From contig NZ_JANQAH010000013.1 of NCBI RefSeq assembly GCF_024707125.1, forward strand, positions 69,501 through 133,500: a stretch of 64,000 nucleotides of DNA. The letters run 5' to 3'. Below are positions 27,461-36,557 of the stretch, in pieces. How positions within the stretch are numbered: the first letter of the stretch is position 1; each line of letters starts with the position of its first letter. The notes under the pieces were generated by a model. That model was not told where the DNA came from, did no database searches, and worked only from the letters and a program-made list of their open reading frames with translations. Source of the stretch: Devosia sp. GTDB lineage: Bacteria; Pseudomonadota; Alphaproteobacteria; Rhizobiales; Devosiaceae. The position numbers and the translations under genes were made by a program.

Positions 27461-28810
27461 ATGACCACCCCATCCCCGATCCCCGTCATTTTCGTCGGTG
27501 AGGGAGGGCTCGATGGTGGTCACCTGACCGCGCGCCAGCGCGGTTGGGCTGAAGCCAATGGCTTTTCCGGTCAGCGGGGCAAGCTGCTGGCCCTGCCTGG
27601 CGAAGCCGATGGTCTTGCGGGCTATCTCTTCGGCGTCGGTGCCGCAGAGGGCCGTCCGGCATTTGTCGCCGGGCTCGCCGCCACGGCACTGCCTGCAGCC
27701 GAGTATCGTCTCGAAGGCGACCTCGGTGACCCAACCCTCGCCGCTATCGCCTTCCGCCTCGGTGCCTATCGCTTTGATCGCTACCGCGAAGTCAAGGCAG
27801 TGCCGACGCTCGTCCTGCCAGAGGGGGCCGATGCCGCAGAAGTTGATCGGCACGTCGCCGCCGCCACGCTGGCGCGCGACCTCGTCAATACGCCGTCGAG
27901 CGATCTCGGCCCCGACAACCTGCATAAGGAAGTCGAACGTTTCGCCTCAGAGCGCGGCATGACGTTCAAGGCCATCGTCGGCGACGCTCTCCTTGCCGAA
28001 AATTTTCCGATGATCCACGCCGTCGGTCGCGCCAGCGCGCAGCCGCCGCGTCTCCTCGACCTCAGCTGGGGCGATGAAAACCATCCCAAGGTGACCTTGG
28101 TGGGCAAGGGCGTCACCTTCGATACCGGCGGCCTCGACATCAAGACCGCCGCTGGCATGCTGATGATGAAGAAGGATATGGGCGGCGCCGCCAATATCCT
28201 GGGGCTTGCTCACGCTATCGTCTCCGCAAAACTGCCCGTGCGCCTGCGCGTTCTGCTGCCCGTCGTCGAAAACGCCATTTCCGGCAATGCTTTCCGGCCC
28301 GGCGACGTGCTCCATTCGCGCCGCGGTCTCACCGTCGAGATCGGCAATACCGATGCCGAAGGCCGCCTGATCCTCGCCGATGCCCTGGCGCTGGCCGACG
28401 AGGAAAGCCCCGAACTTATCGTCGACATGGCAACGTTGACCGGTGCCGCACGTGTGGCGCTGGGCCCCGAACTGCCGCCGCTTTATTCGACTGATGATGC
28501 CTTGGCCGCCGAAATCACCGCCGCCGGTCTCTCGGTGGAAGATCCCTTCTGGCATATGCCCCTCTGGTCCCCCTATGACGGGCAGCTGTCTTCAAAAATC
28601 GCCGACATGAACAATACCGGCGCGGGCGGCTATGCCGGCTCCGTCATCGCCGCCCTCTTCCTGCGTCGCTTCGTCAGCAAGGCCAAAGCCTGGGTGCATC
28701 TCGACATACTTGCCTGGGCTCCGGAGGCGCGTCCGGGCCGTCCGGTCGGCGCCACCGATCAGGGCATTCGCGCTCTTTTCTCGGTTATCCGCAAGCGTTT
28801 CGACGCCTAG
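27461..28810 (+). CDS. M17 family leucyl aminopeptidase
   Basis: A 449-residue cytosolic two-zinc aminopeptidase. The signature NTDAEGRLILADAL is complete, as are the metal and catalytic residues in LVGKGVTFDTGGLDIK and the phrase MMKKDMGGAANILGLAHA. Sequence and length are nearer the PepB-like alphaproteobacterial branch than classical PepA, so DNA binding is not expected. ATG 27461 follows GGAG by seven bases; the upstream open frame to 27404 is not conserved in style. The 149 bases before it show no gene. Confidence 0.92.
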   Translation: MTTPSPIPVIFVGEGGLDGGHLTARQRGWAEANGFSGQRGKLLALPGEADGLAGYLFGVGAAEGRPAFVAGLAATALPAAEYRLEGDLGDPTLAAIAFRLGAYRFDRYREVKAVPTLVLPEGADAAEVDRHVAAATLARDLVNTPSSDLGPDNLHKEVERFASERGMTFKAIVGDALLAENFPMIHAVGRASAQPPRLLDLSWGDENHPKVTLVGKGVTFDTGGLDIKTAAGMLMMKKDMGGAANILGLAHAIVSAKLPVRLRVLLPVVENAISGNAFRPGDVLHSRRGLTVEIGNTDAEGRLILADALALADEESPELIVDMATLTGAARVALGPELPPLYSTDDALAAEITAAGLSVEDPFWHMPLWSPYDGQLSSKIADMNNTGAGGYAGSVIAALFLRRFVSKAKAWVHLDILAWAPEARPGRPVGATDQGIRALFSVIRKRFDA

Positions 28811-28818
28811 TTTGAGAT

Positions 28819-28861
28819 AGTTGACTTTGACAACTGAATGCTTGATTAAATCAAGCATTCA
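28819..28861 (+). promoter_or_regulatory. Tandem dyads: probable operator of the MarR-GNAT gene
   Basis: A 13-base arm TGAATGCTTGATT (28835-28847) is followed after one base by its exact complement (28849-28861). Just upstream AGTTG...CAACT (28819-28835) forms a second dyad. A TTGACT hexamer at 28821 with GATTAA 17 bases on could be the promoter, so a bound dimer would block it. The second arm runs into the AGGAG of the gene it precedes, which suits autorepression by that MarR domain. Confidence 0.75.
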
Positions 28862-28872
28862 GGAGTTTCGTC

Positions 28873-29799
28873 ATGGCCGAACCAGCCGACATTGCGCAAG
28901 TGCGCGCCTTCAATCGCTTCTACACGCGGATCATTGGGCTTCTCGAAGAGGGCATGCATCAGACCTTGCACACCCTCTCGGAAGCGCGGGTGATTTATGA
29001 GCTCGACAAGGCCGGCACGACCACGTCCGCCATGGTGGCCGAGACGCTCGGTATGGACCGGGCGCAGTTGAGCCGCTTGATCGGCAAGCTGGTAAGCCAG
29101 GATATCGTCGCCGTTCTGCCCCGTGCTGGCGACAGGCGTTCGGTGCCGCTGGCGCTGACGCGTGAGGGCCGCGAAGTAGCAAAACACTTCAATGCCATGA
29201 GCGACGCCACGGCGGCAGAAACCCTGCTCGATCCCCTGACCGCGTTCGAACAGCGGGACCTTGTCGGCTCCATGCGCCGCATTTCAGCGCTACTCGCCGA
29301 GCCAGAGGAGACAACACTCGTTCTCCGTTCATCCCGCGTCGGCGAGATTGGCTGGCTCATTCATCGCCAGGCTGTGCTCTACCATCTTGAGCAGGGCTGG
29401 AACGGCGAGTTCGAAACACTCATCACCCGTATCTATGCCGACTTCGAGGCAGCACCCAGCACGCCGGCCAAGCAGTTGTGGGTGGCTGAAATCGAGGGTG
29501 AAGTGGCGGGCTCGGTTTTCGTCCTGCCCGCCGAGGATGGAGAAGAAGGCACCGCGCAGCTGCGCATGCTCTATGTCGAGCCCATGTTCCGCGGACGCGG
29601 CGTCGGCGGGCGGCTCGTGACTGAAGCCGTCTCCTTCGCCAAAATGTCAGGCTACAAGCGCATCATGCTCTGGACGCAGGATTGTCTCGCCTCGGCCCGC
29701 TCGATCTATCAGAAGGCCGGTTTTGTCCTCGCCAAGGAAGAACGGCACCACTCTTTCGGCGCTGATCTCAACGGGCAATATTGGGTGCTCGAGCTTTAG
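28873..29799 (+). CDS. MarR-type regulator fused to GNAT acetyltransferase
   Basis: A 308-residue two-domain protein. Residues 5-145 are a MarR winged helix (MVAETLGMDRAQLSRLIGKL as recognition region, PRAGDRRSVPLALTREG as wing). Residues 150-308 are an N-acetyltransferase with the acetyl-CoA loop FRGRGVGGRLV. The fusion is a known family in proteobacteria and actinobacteria; the acetylated substrate is generally unknown, and ligand or acetyl-CoA may tune DNA binding. A strong palindrome overlaps its promoter. The stop overlaps the stop of the convergent gene by four bases. Confidence 0.92.
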   Translation: MAEPADIAQVRAFNRFYTRIIGLLEEGMHQTLHTLSEARVIYELDKAGTTTSAMVAETLGMDRAQLSRLIGKLVSQDIVAVLPRAGDRRSVPLALTREGREVAKHFNAMSDATAAETLLDPLTAFEQRDLVGSMRRISALLAEPEETTLVLRSSRVGEIGWLIHRQAVLYHLEQGWNGEFETLITRIYADFEAAPSTPAKQLWVAEIEGEVAGSVFVLPAEDGEEGTAQLRMLYVEPMFRGRGVGGRLVTEAVSFAKMSGYKRIMLWTQDCLASARSIYQKAGFVLAKEERHHSFGADLNGQYWVLEL

Positions 29800-30467
29800 C
29801 CCTCGGGATAGACGTCTTCGATCTCGGCATGATTGGGCGTCAGGTCCATGCTGGCATCGCCCTTGGGAAACAGCAGCGGCGCCATGGCGAAGCCGACGAC
29901 GACCAGGGCGACCATGCCCCATCCGGCCCATTTCTTGTGCTTCTCGATGAATTCGCCGGCCAGCGGCCCGAAGAAGTAGAAAAGCCCACAGGGAACGAAA
30001 TAGCGCAGGCCACGCCCGATGATGCCATAAATGACAAAGGTCCAGATATCGAGCCCTGCGACGCCCGAGGTGATGGTGATGACCTTATAGGGAATGGGCG
30101 AGAGCGCGCCGATCAGGATCATCAGCGGGCCGTTGTCATTAAAACTCTGGCGCAGCGATTCAAAGCCGTTGGCGGCGCCATAGAATTCGATGATGCCCTT
30201 GCCGATGCTGTCGAAGAGGAAGTAGCCGATCGCGTAGCCGGCAAGGCCGCCAGTCACCGAAGCTACCGTGCAGATCGCAGCAAGGCGCCAGGCCCGCATG
30301 CGGTCTGCAATGATCATCGGCGCCAGCATGATCTCCGGAAATACCGGGATGATCATGGCTTCGAGAAAGCAAAGCAGCGCCAGGATGGGTTCGGCCAGGC
30401 GATGCTTTGTGGCCAGCTTCAGGCGATCATAGAAGCTGAGTTTGGCTGCCGGTGCAGTATCGGTCAT
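29796..30467 (-). CDS. YqaA/DedA-like (VTT domain) membrane protein
   Basis: A 223-residue inner-membrane protein of the SNARE-associated (VTT/DedA) superfamily, YqaA subgroup. It has the re-entrant motif region FLEAMIIPVFPEIMLAPMI and the phrase LIGALSPIPYKVITITSGVAG that holds the conserved proline-rich loop. DedA relatives flip or scramble lipids or undecaprenyl phosphate; the YqaA branch is uncharacterised. ATG 30467 follows GGGGA; an upstream open stretch of 11 codons is less likely to be coding. Confidence 0.88.
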   Translation of the reverse strand: MTDTAPAAKLSFYDRLKLATKHRLAEPILALLCFLEAMIIPVFPEIMLAPMIIADRMRAWRLAAICTVASVTGGLAGYAIGYFLFDSIGKGIIEFYGAANGFESLRQSFNDNGPLMILIGALSPIPYKVITITSGVAGLDIWTFVIYGIIGRGLRYFVPCGLFYFFGPLAGEFIEKHKKWAGWGMVALVVVGFAMAPLLFPKGDASMDLTPNHAEIEDVYPEG

Positions 30468-30540
30468 GCAGTCCCCGTGACGAAATCGCTTGCGCGACAA
30501 GGTTTAGGGTGTTTTTCGACGCGGGCCAGTGAACTTTCCG

Positions 30541-31479
30541 TCAATAGCCGCGCGCCCGGTCGACAACATTGATGAGGCCTCTGCCTGCCCGATGGTCTTC
30601 AACCACCTTCGTAAAGTAGCGCACGCCGCTCTTTTCGTCAGAAATGGCGGCGATATGGGGGGTGATATAGCAGTTCTCGATATCCCAGAGGGGGCTGCTC
30701 TGCGGCAGGGGTTCGACCTCGAAGACATCGAGGCTGGCCGCGCCCAGCGTGCCGTCGCTCAGCGCCTTGACGATATCGGCCTCGCGCTGGTGCCCGCCGC
30801 GCGCTGCATTGATGATCACCGGTCCACCCTCAAAACTGCCGCGCCGCAGTTTGGAAAAGGTGTCGGTGTTGAGAATGCCGGTCGTGTCCGGGGTCAGCGG
30901 CAGCAGGTTGACCAGAATATCGGTGCCGGCGAGGAACGGCTCAAACCCCTCGTCACCGGCAAAGCACTCGACGCCCTCGACCCGCTTGGGCGTACGGCTC
31001 CAGCTACGCAGCGAAAACCCCAGTGGCACGAGGCGACGCGCGGCGTCCTGCCCCAAAACGCCCATGCCCATGATGCCGACCGTGGTTTCGCTGGCCGCGG
31101 GCGGATAGTACTGGCTCCAGCGGCGCGCCTGCTGGTCCCGGTGGAAGCGCGTATATTGCCGGTGATGCATGGTGACATGAGCGACCACATAGTCGCTCAT
31201 GCGCTGGCTGAGGTCCTCGTCGACAAAGCGCACGATCGGCACGTCAGGCAGTCGCGGATGCTGCATGAGCGCATCGACGCCCGCTCCGCGCGACAGGATG
31301 ACCTCAAGCCCGGTCAGGCCATCAAAAGCATCCGGCTGCGGCTTCCAGACAAAGATATAGCGCACATCGGCAGGATCGAAATCGTCACCGCGCCGCACGA
31401 CCGGATAGGGCGCCAGGGTCTTGCGGAAGGATTCGGCCCAGCTGGCCTCGTCGACATCGGTCACGTGCAGAAGCATCAT
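30541..31479 (-). CDS. ghrA: Glyoxylate/hydroxypyruvate reductase A
   Basis: A 312-residue NAD(P)H-dependent D-2-hydroxyacid dehydrogenase. The dinucleotide motif is GIMGMGVLGQDAARRL; INAARGG carries the substrate arginine and ITPHIAA the catalytic histidine. The N-terminus (MMLLHVTDVDEASWAESFRK) and the C-terminus ending GLINVVDRARGY match the GhrA branch, which reduces glyoxylate and hydroxypyruvate. Tandem ATG codons at 31479 and 31476 can start it. Confidence 0.9.
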   Translation of the reverse strand: MMLLHVTDVDEASWAESFRKTLAPYPVVRRGDDFDPADVRYIFVWKPQPDAFDGLTGLEVILSRGAGVDALMQHPRLPDVPIVRFVDEDLSQRMSDYVVAHVTMHHRQYTRFHRDQQARRWSQYYPPAASETTVGIMGMGVLGQDAARRLVPLGFSLRSWSRTPKRVEGVECFAGDEGFEPFLAGTDILVNLLPLTPDTTGILNTDTFSKLRRGSFEGGPVIINAARGGHQREADIVKALSDGTLGAASLDVFEVEPLPQSSPLWDIENCYITPHIAAISDEKSGVRYFTKVVEDHRAGRGLINVVDRARGY

Positions 31480-31498
31480 GGTGGTGGGCCTTCTCAAG

Positions 31499-31525
31499 AA
31501 AAAAGCCGCGCTTTCGGCGCGGCTT
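31499..31525 (-). terminator. Terminator of the cytochrome c gene
   Basis: On the minus strand AAGCCGCGC and GCGCGGCTT form a nine-pair stem with a five-base loop followed by a T run. It ends transcription of the cytochrome gene to its right before ghrA. Confidence 0.88.
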
Positions 31526-31554
31526 GTGCTTTTGGCTCGAAACCGGAACCAGGC

Positions 31555-32295
31555 TCAGTGCGTGGTGGTCGCGGGCGCAGCGGCAGGAGCCTGGGTGGCC
31601 TCGCCGCCGGCAGCCGGCGTACCCTCGACATTGGTTTCAGTCTCGGTGGTCGTCGGCGTCTCGGTTGCGGCAGCTGGCGCAGCAGGCTCGGCGCCTTCCG
31701 CTGCCGGAGCGGCTTCACCTTCAGCCGGTGATTCGGCCGGGGCGGCCTCGGCAGCCGGGAAGGGTACGGGCTCGGGCGACAGGGTCTGGAGATAGGCCAG
31801 GATGTCGGCGCGCTCTTCCGGCGAACGAACACCGGCAAAGGTCATCTTGGTGCCCGGGGCATAGGCCTTGGGATTGGTCAGGAACTCATTGAGGTTCTCA
31901 TAGGTCCAGATATCACCGGCAGCCTTGTGCTCAAGCAGAGCGTCGGAATAGGCAAAGCCATCCGCATGCGCTTCGCTGGCGCCCACGATGTGATAGAGGT
32001 TCGGGCCCTGCTTGTTGGGCTCGCCTTCACCAAAATTGTGGCAGGACTGGCACTTGCGCACGGCCGCGGCGCCGCGTTCGGCGCTGGCGCTGGCGAGGAG
32101 TACCCCGAGGGACACTTCGGGCGCAGCTTCTTCGCCGCCGCCGGCTTCAGCCACTTCCGGCTCCGGCAGGGCATAGCCCGGGCCGCGGTCTTCGATTGGG
32201 TGGTAGATGGCCTCAGCCAGGAAGCCCACGCCCATGACAAACATCAGTGTGCCAAGGACGGCGCCCATAATCTTGTTTAGCTCAAACGAATCCAT
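31555..32295 (-). CDS. Membrane-anchored cytochrome c with acidic Ala/Pro-rich tail
   Basis: A 246-residue protein like the CycM-type cytochromes of alphaproteobacteria. MDSFELNKIMGAVLGTLMFV starts an uncleaved membrane anchor; the single haem site is CQSCH (82-86) and the sixth ligand is probably M151 in PGTKMTFAG. Such proteins shuttle electrons from the bc1 complex to terminal oxidase. The last 70 residues, after about 175, are almost only A, E, P and T, longer than usual for the family. ATG 32295 fits the family start; the open frame seven codons upstream does not. Confidence 0.9.
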   Translation of the reverse strand: MDSFELNKIMGAVLGTLMFVMGVGFLAEAIYHPIEDRGPGYALPEPEVAEAGGGEEAAPEVSLGVLLASASAERGAAAVRKCQSCHNFGEGEPNKQGPNLYHIVGASEAHADGFAYSDALLEHKAAGDIWTYENLNEFLTNPKAYAPGTKMTFAGVRSPEERADILAYLQTLSPEPVPFPAAEAAPAESPAEGEAAPAAEGAEPAAPAAATETPTTTETETNVEGTPAAGGEATQAPAAAPATTTH

Positions 32296-32552
32296 TTGGT
32301 CTCTCTGCCGGTCCATCCCCGGGTGGACATTGAACGAACCGAACTCAACTACCGGCTTTCAAGAGAAAGCCTGCCTCAACAAGCCCGGTCCGACGCGCGC
32401 GGAAGATAGTATTACGCCTCGTGAGGCGCAACAGGGCAATCCCCAGATGCGACAATTCCCCCAATGTCATGCCAATTTAGCCTTGGCAACCTCCGATTGA
32501 CACCCATAGTCGCCGGGACTAAAGCCCGCAGGGCCAGATGAACGGACATCCC

Positions 32553-33380
32553 ATGAGCAAGAAAATAGCCTTTCAAGGTGAACCCGGCGCCTTCAGCCAT
32601 GCCGCGGCCGCCAATGTGTTTCCCGGCGAAGAGTTCGTGGGCTGCGTGACCTTTGAGGAAACGCTCAATGCCGTGCAGTCCGGCAAGGCCGATTTTGCCG
32701 TGGTTCCGGTCGAGAATTCGCTCTATGGGCGCATCACCGACATTCACCACCTGCTGCCCGAGAGCGGCCTCTTCATCATCGGCGAGACCTACCTGCGCGT
32801 CGAAATGAACCTGCTCGGCGTGCCGGGCGCGACGCTTGAAGACATCAAGGCGGTCCAGTCGCTTTCCGTTGCCCTCGGCCAGTGCCGCCGCTTCATCTCC
32901 GAAAACGGCTTCCGCACCATCAATGCCGTCGATACCGCCGGTTCGGCGCGCGAGATCGCCCAGAAGGCCGACAAATCGGTTGCCGCCATCGCCTCGCGCT
33001 TTGCCGGCGAGATCTATGGTCTCAACGTGCTCGCCAGCAATATCGAGGACGCCGACCACAACACGACCCGCTTCCTCGTGCTCTCGCCCAAGGAAAAGCT
33101 CGCGCCGCAACAGGCCAAGGTGAAGACCACTTTCATCTTCCGCGTGCGCAACGTGCCGGCCGCGCTCTACAAGGCCATGGGCGGCTTTGCCACCAATGGC
33201 GTCAACATGACCAAGCTAGAAAGCTACATGGTCGGCGGCGCCTTCACGGCCACGCAGTTCTATGCCGATATCGAAGGCCACCCGGACGATGTCGGTGTGC
33301 AGCATGCCTTCGACGAGCTGAAATTCTTCACCGACCAGTTCAGCATCCTGGGCGTCTATCCGGCGTCCGACCAGAACTGA
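32553..33380 (+). CDS. pheA: Prephenate dehydratase
   Basis: A 275-residue monofunctional enzyme making phenylpyruvate from prephenate, the committing step to phenylalanine. The catalytic domain begins KKIAFQGEPGAFSHAAA and contains VPVENSLYGRITDIHHLLPE and the catalytic TDRS-like region at DAEDH...NTTRFLVLS. The C-terminal ACT domain, about 190-275 (VRNVPAALYKAMGGFATNGV, KLESYM), gives feedback control by phenylalanine. No chorismate mutase domain is fused. ATG 32538 is an alternative start five codons upstream with AGGG before it; 32553 fits relatives better. Confidence 0.93.
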   Translation: MSKKIAFQGEPGAFSHAAAANVFPGEEFVGCVTFEETLNAVQSGKADFAVVPVENSLYGRITDIHHLLPESGLFIIGETYLRVEMNLLGVPGATLEDIKAVQSLSVALGQCRRFISENGFRTINAVDTAGSAREIAQKADKSVAAIASRFAGEIYGLNVLASNIEDADHNTTRFLVLSPKEKLAPQQAKVKTTFIFRVRNVPAALYKAMGGFATNGVNMTKLESYMVGGAFTATQFYADIEGHPDDVGVQHAFDELKFFTDQFSILGVYPASDQN

Positions 33381-33532
33381 TCGCGCTTCGGCTCCAAAAC
33401 GATTGGTAACACATCTGGGCTAGTGTGCCCCCTGCGCATATCTGCCAGCCCATCCCTGGGCTGGCGTGATCCGGTGCAATCGTGTTGTCATCTCTGCGGC
33501 TTAGTCTGTGCCGTCGGATCCAGGGGCCTTTT

Positions 33533-35002
33533 TTGGAACATTTCGATCTCATCGTCATCGGTTCGGGGCCGGCCGGCCGCCGCGCCGCCGTGCAGGCAGC
33601 CAAGCTGGGCAAATCGGTATTGGTGGTGGAAAATCGCCTTCGTCTGGGCGGCGTTTCCGTCCATACAGGGACCATTCCCTCAAAGACCCTGCGCGAGACG
33701 GTGCTCAACCTTTCCGGTTGGCGTGAGCGCGGCTTTTACGGTCTTTCCTATCGAGTCAAAAAGGACATCGAGGGCAAGGATCTCGGCGCTCGCCTGCGGA
33801 TGACGCTCAACCACGAGATCGAGGTTCTCGAACACCAGTTCAACCGTAATGGGGTGCGCACGTTTGGCGGCATGGCCCGTTTCATCGATCAGAACCACAT
33901 CGCGGTCGTGGCTCCAGATGGCGATGAGACGCGTTTCGGTTTCGACCATGCCGTGATCGCCGTGGGCACCGCGCCCTATCGCCCGGCCAATATCCCGTTC
34001 AACGACCATTCCGTGCTCGACAGCGATAGCCTCGTCTCCGAGCCGCGCGTACCGCGCAGCCTGACGGTGGTGGGTGCCGGTGTCATCGGCATTGAATATG
34101 CCACGATCTTTTCCGCGCTCGACGTGCCCGTCACTATCGTCGAGCCCAAGGACACCATTCTCGATTTCATCGATCGCGAAATCATTGAGGAATTCACCCA
34201 CGATCTGCGCCAGCGCGGCGTTACCCTGCGGCTCGGCACTAAGGTCGAAAAGGTCGAGATCGACGAGCAGGGTTGGGCTGTGTCGATCCTCGCCGATGGT
34301 CGGCGCATCCGCACGGACATGCTGCTTTATGCGGCCGGTCGCTCCGGCGCGACCGCCAATCTGGGTCTCGAAAATGCCGGTATCACGCCGGTAGATCGTG
34401 GTCGGCTGAAAGTCGATCCGGTGACCTTCCAGACCGAAGTGCGCAATATCTATGCGGCCGGCGACGTCATCGGCTGGCCATCGCTGGCCTCCACCTCGAT
34501 GGAGCAGGGCCGCATCGCCGCACTGCACGCCTGTGGCGCCCCGATGCCGCCGGCGCCGGAATTCTTCCCCTATGGCATTTATGCCGTGCCGGAAATTTCC
34601 ACGGTCGGTCTCACCGAGCAGCAGGTGCGGGCACAGAACATCCCATACGAGGCCGGCATAGCCCGCTTCCGCGAAACCTCGCGCGGCCACATCATGGGCC
34701 TGCAGTCGGGCATGATGAAGATGATCTTCGCGCTCGATACCCGCAAGCTCCTGGGCGTCCATATCGTCGGGGAAGGCGCCACCGAACTGATCCATATCGG
34801 CCAGGCGGTGTTGAACCTGGGCGGCACGCTCGACTACTTTGTCGAGAATGCCTTCAACTATCCGACCCTGGCCGAGGCCTACAAGATCGCCGCGCTCGAC
34901 GCCTGGAACCGCATGCCGCGCACCACGCCGATCGCCGAGGTCATGGAAGAGCCCGAAATCGAAGTGACGCCCCGCAAGGTGGCCGGCAAAGCGGGGGCCT
35001 GA
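33533..35002 (+). CDS. sthA: Soluble pyridine nucleotide transhydrogenase
   Basis: A 489-residue flavoprotein of the Si-specific NAD(P)+ transhydrogenase family, which passes hydride between NADPH and NAD+ in the cytoplasm. FAD motif DLIVIGSGPAGRRAA, HTGTIPSKTLR, the second dinucleotide site VVGAGVIGIEYATIF, AAGDVIGWPSLAS and the dimer-domain NYPTLAEAYKIAALD match E. coli SthA along the chain. Like other SthA proteins it lacks the redox-active CxxxxC of lipoamide dehydrogenases; here even the single cysteine is absent. TTG 33533 with AGGGG six bases upstream is the best start; a longer TTG-started frame from 33482 is unlikely. Confidence 0.92.
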   Translation: MEHFDLIVIGSGPAGRRAAVQAAKLGKSVLVVENRLRLGGVSVHTGTIPSKTLRETVLNLSGWRERGFYGLSYRVKKDIEGKDLGARLRMTLNHEIEVLEHQFNRNGVRTFGGMARFIDQNHIAVVAPDGDETRFGFDHAVIAVGTAPYRPANIPFNDHSVLDSDSLVSEPRVPRSLTVVGAGVIGIEYATIFSALDVPVTIVEPKDTILDFIDREIIEEFTHDLRQRGVTLRLGTKVEKVEIDEQGWAVSILADGRRIRTDMLLYAAGRSGATANLGLENAGITPVDRGRLKVDPVTFQTEVRNIYAAGDVIGWPSLASTSMEQGRIAALHACGAPMPPAPEFFPYGIYAVPEISTVGLTEQQVRAQNIPYEAGIARFRETSRGHIMGLQSGMMKMIFALDTRKLLGVHIVGEGATELIHIGQAVLNLGGTLDYFVENAFNYPTLAEAYKIAALDAWNRMPRTTPIAEVMEEPEIEVTPRKVAGKAGA

Positions 35003-35036
35003 GGCCTCCGCCTGAAAGCGCGACAGAACAAATACC

Positions 35037-36557
35037 CTAGAGACTGTTCGCGTTTGTCAGGCTGCCGGTGGCAAAGGCCGGGGTCGCCGCGGCGACAAAA
35101 GCGTCGCTGCGGGCCTGCGCCTGCGCATATTGGGCCTTCAGCAACCCGGTTTGCGCCACGCTGATATCGGCCAGTGTCCCGAGCCCGTTCTTGTAATAGT
35201 CGAGCGCCGCTTCGTAATTGGTCTGCGCTGCGTTCACCAGTTCCGCCGCTGCGGCATTGGCCGACAGGCTCGTCCTCAGCACGTCATAGGCGACGACGAT
35301 TTCCTGCGCTGCAACGCTCTGCAGCCGGGCAAAATCGTGCTGTGAGGCCGCCGCCGCCGACACGGCAGCATCCATGCGCGCCTCCCGCATGCCACCGTCG
35401 AAGATCGGCATGGTGACGCCCAGAAGAACGGCGGCATTGGGCTGATTGACATCCAGCGTCGCCGTCGAGCCGAACCGGCTGTCGCTGATCGAATAGCTGC
35501 CAAAGGTGCGGTTGACCGTGCCTGTTACCGCCACCTTGGGCAGGAACTCCGCCTGGGCTGCAGCAATACCCTGTTCGCTCGCCTTCATCTGCGCCAGCGA
35601 GGCCTGCACATCAGGCCGGCGCTGCAGGGAAGCGACGATCAACTGGTCGAGATTGGTCGGTACCTGTCGCGGCAGGGATTTTCCGGCGAGGTCCTGCACC
35701 TTGATCGATGTCGTGGGCGAAATACCCATGGCGCCGAGCAGGATCGAATAGGTGCTGCGCTCACGACCGCTGGCCCCGGTCAGATCGAATTCGGCCTGGG
35801 CCACCTGCTGCTTGGCCTGGGCCACTTCCATCGTGGTCGCGACGCCCTGGCCCAGCCGCGCCTCGGCGGCCTCCAGCACCACCTTGGCATTGTTCAGCGC
35901 CTCACGGTCGATCCGCGTCTGCGACCGTGCGGCGCTAAACTGGAAGAAGGCGCTGCTGACATCATAGATCAGTTTTTGATGCGCCGCGTTGAACCCGACA
36001 TTGGCGGCAAAGGAGAGCTGTTGGGCGCCTGCCAGCGCCGCGTCCCGCGCACCGAAATCGAACAGCAGCCATTTGACCGCCAGCGATGGCACCGCCTGTG
36101 CGCCAGATGTGGTGATCGTGCCATTCGGGACAGTGATGAGCAGCCCATCGATCCCGGGCGCTGTATTGGAGGTTACGGCGTAGCCGGCCAGCACGTCCGC
36201 GGTGATGATTGGCAGATAGGAGGCTTCGGCTATGCCCGTCGCCGCCGCGGCCTCGCGCGCCCGCTGCCAGGCGGCTTGCGTGGCCGGATTGGCGAGCTGC
36301 GCGATATTGATGAGTTCGGGCAGGCTATAGCTGTGATTGGGGTCGAGCTTTGGCGCCGCAATCGCGATCGGCATATTGGGGTCGGGCGTGACGCCATAGT
36401 CGGCGACGCCCGGATCAGCCGCCGGCTGCCCGGCCATGCCCCGATAGGGTGTCGTTGCGCTTTTTGAGGCCAGATTGAGCGCAGAACTGGAACAGGCCGC
36501 CAGCACAATGACCAGTAACACTGCGGCGAAGCGGGTCATGAGTTGAGCGCCTGGCAT
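35037..36557 (-). CDS. Outer-membrane efflux lipoprotein (TolC family)
   Basis: A 506-residue outer-membrane factor. The signal ends in the lipobox VLAAC, and two OEP repeats follow with the long helical stretches typical of TolC/NodT proteins (QAAWQRAREAAAATGIAEAS, EAAEARLGQGVATTMEVAQA, SYSIL near the repeat boundary). The start ATG 36557 lies in TGATG with the stop of the FUSC gene and has GGAG seven bases upstream; ATG 36539 is an alternative. It completes the pump formed by the next three genes. Confidence 0.9.
   Translation of the reverse strand: MPGAQLMTRFAAVLLVIVLAACSSSALNLASKSATTPYRGMAGQPAADPGVADYGVTPDPNMPIAIAAPKLDPNHSYSLPELINIAQLANPATQAAWQRAREAAAATGIAEASYLPIITADVLAGYAVTSNTAPGIDGLLITVPNGTITTSGAQAVPSLAVKWLLFDFGARDAALAGAQQLSFAANVGFNAAHQKLIYDVSSAFFQFSAARSQTRIDREALNNAKVVLEAAEARLGQGVATTMEVAQAKQQVAQAEFDLTGASGRERSTYSILLGAMGISPTTSIKVQDLAGKSLPRQVPTNLDQLIVASLQRRPDVQASLAQMKASEQGIAAAQAEFLPKVAVTGTVNRTFGSYSISDSRFGSTATLDVNQPNAAVLLGVTMPIFDGGMREARMDAAVSAAAASQHDFARLQSVAAQEIVVAYDVLRTSLSANAAAAELVNAAQTNYEAALDYYKNGLGTLADISVAQTGLLKAQYAQAQARSDAFVAAATPAFATGSLTNANSL

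Noticed and set aside
33533-35002. Missing redox cysteine pair in a lipoamide-dehydrogenase-like protein, seen as a possible lesion
   Set aside because: Loss of the CxxxxC pair is a normal trait of the SthA family.
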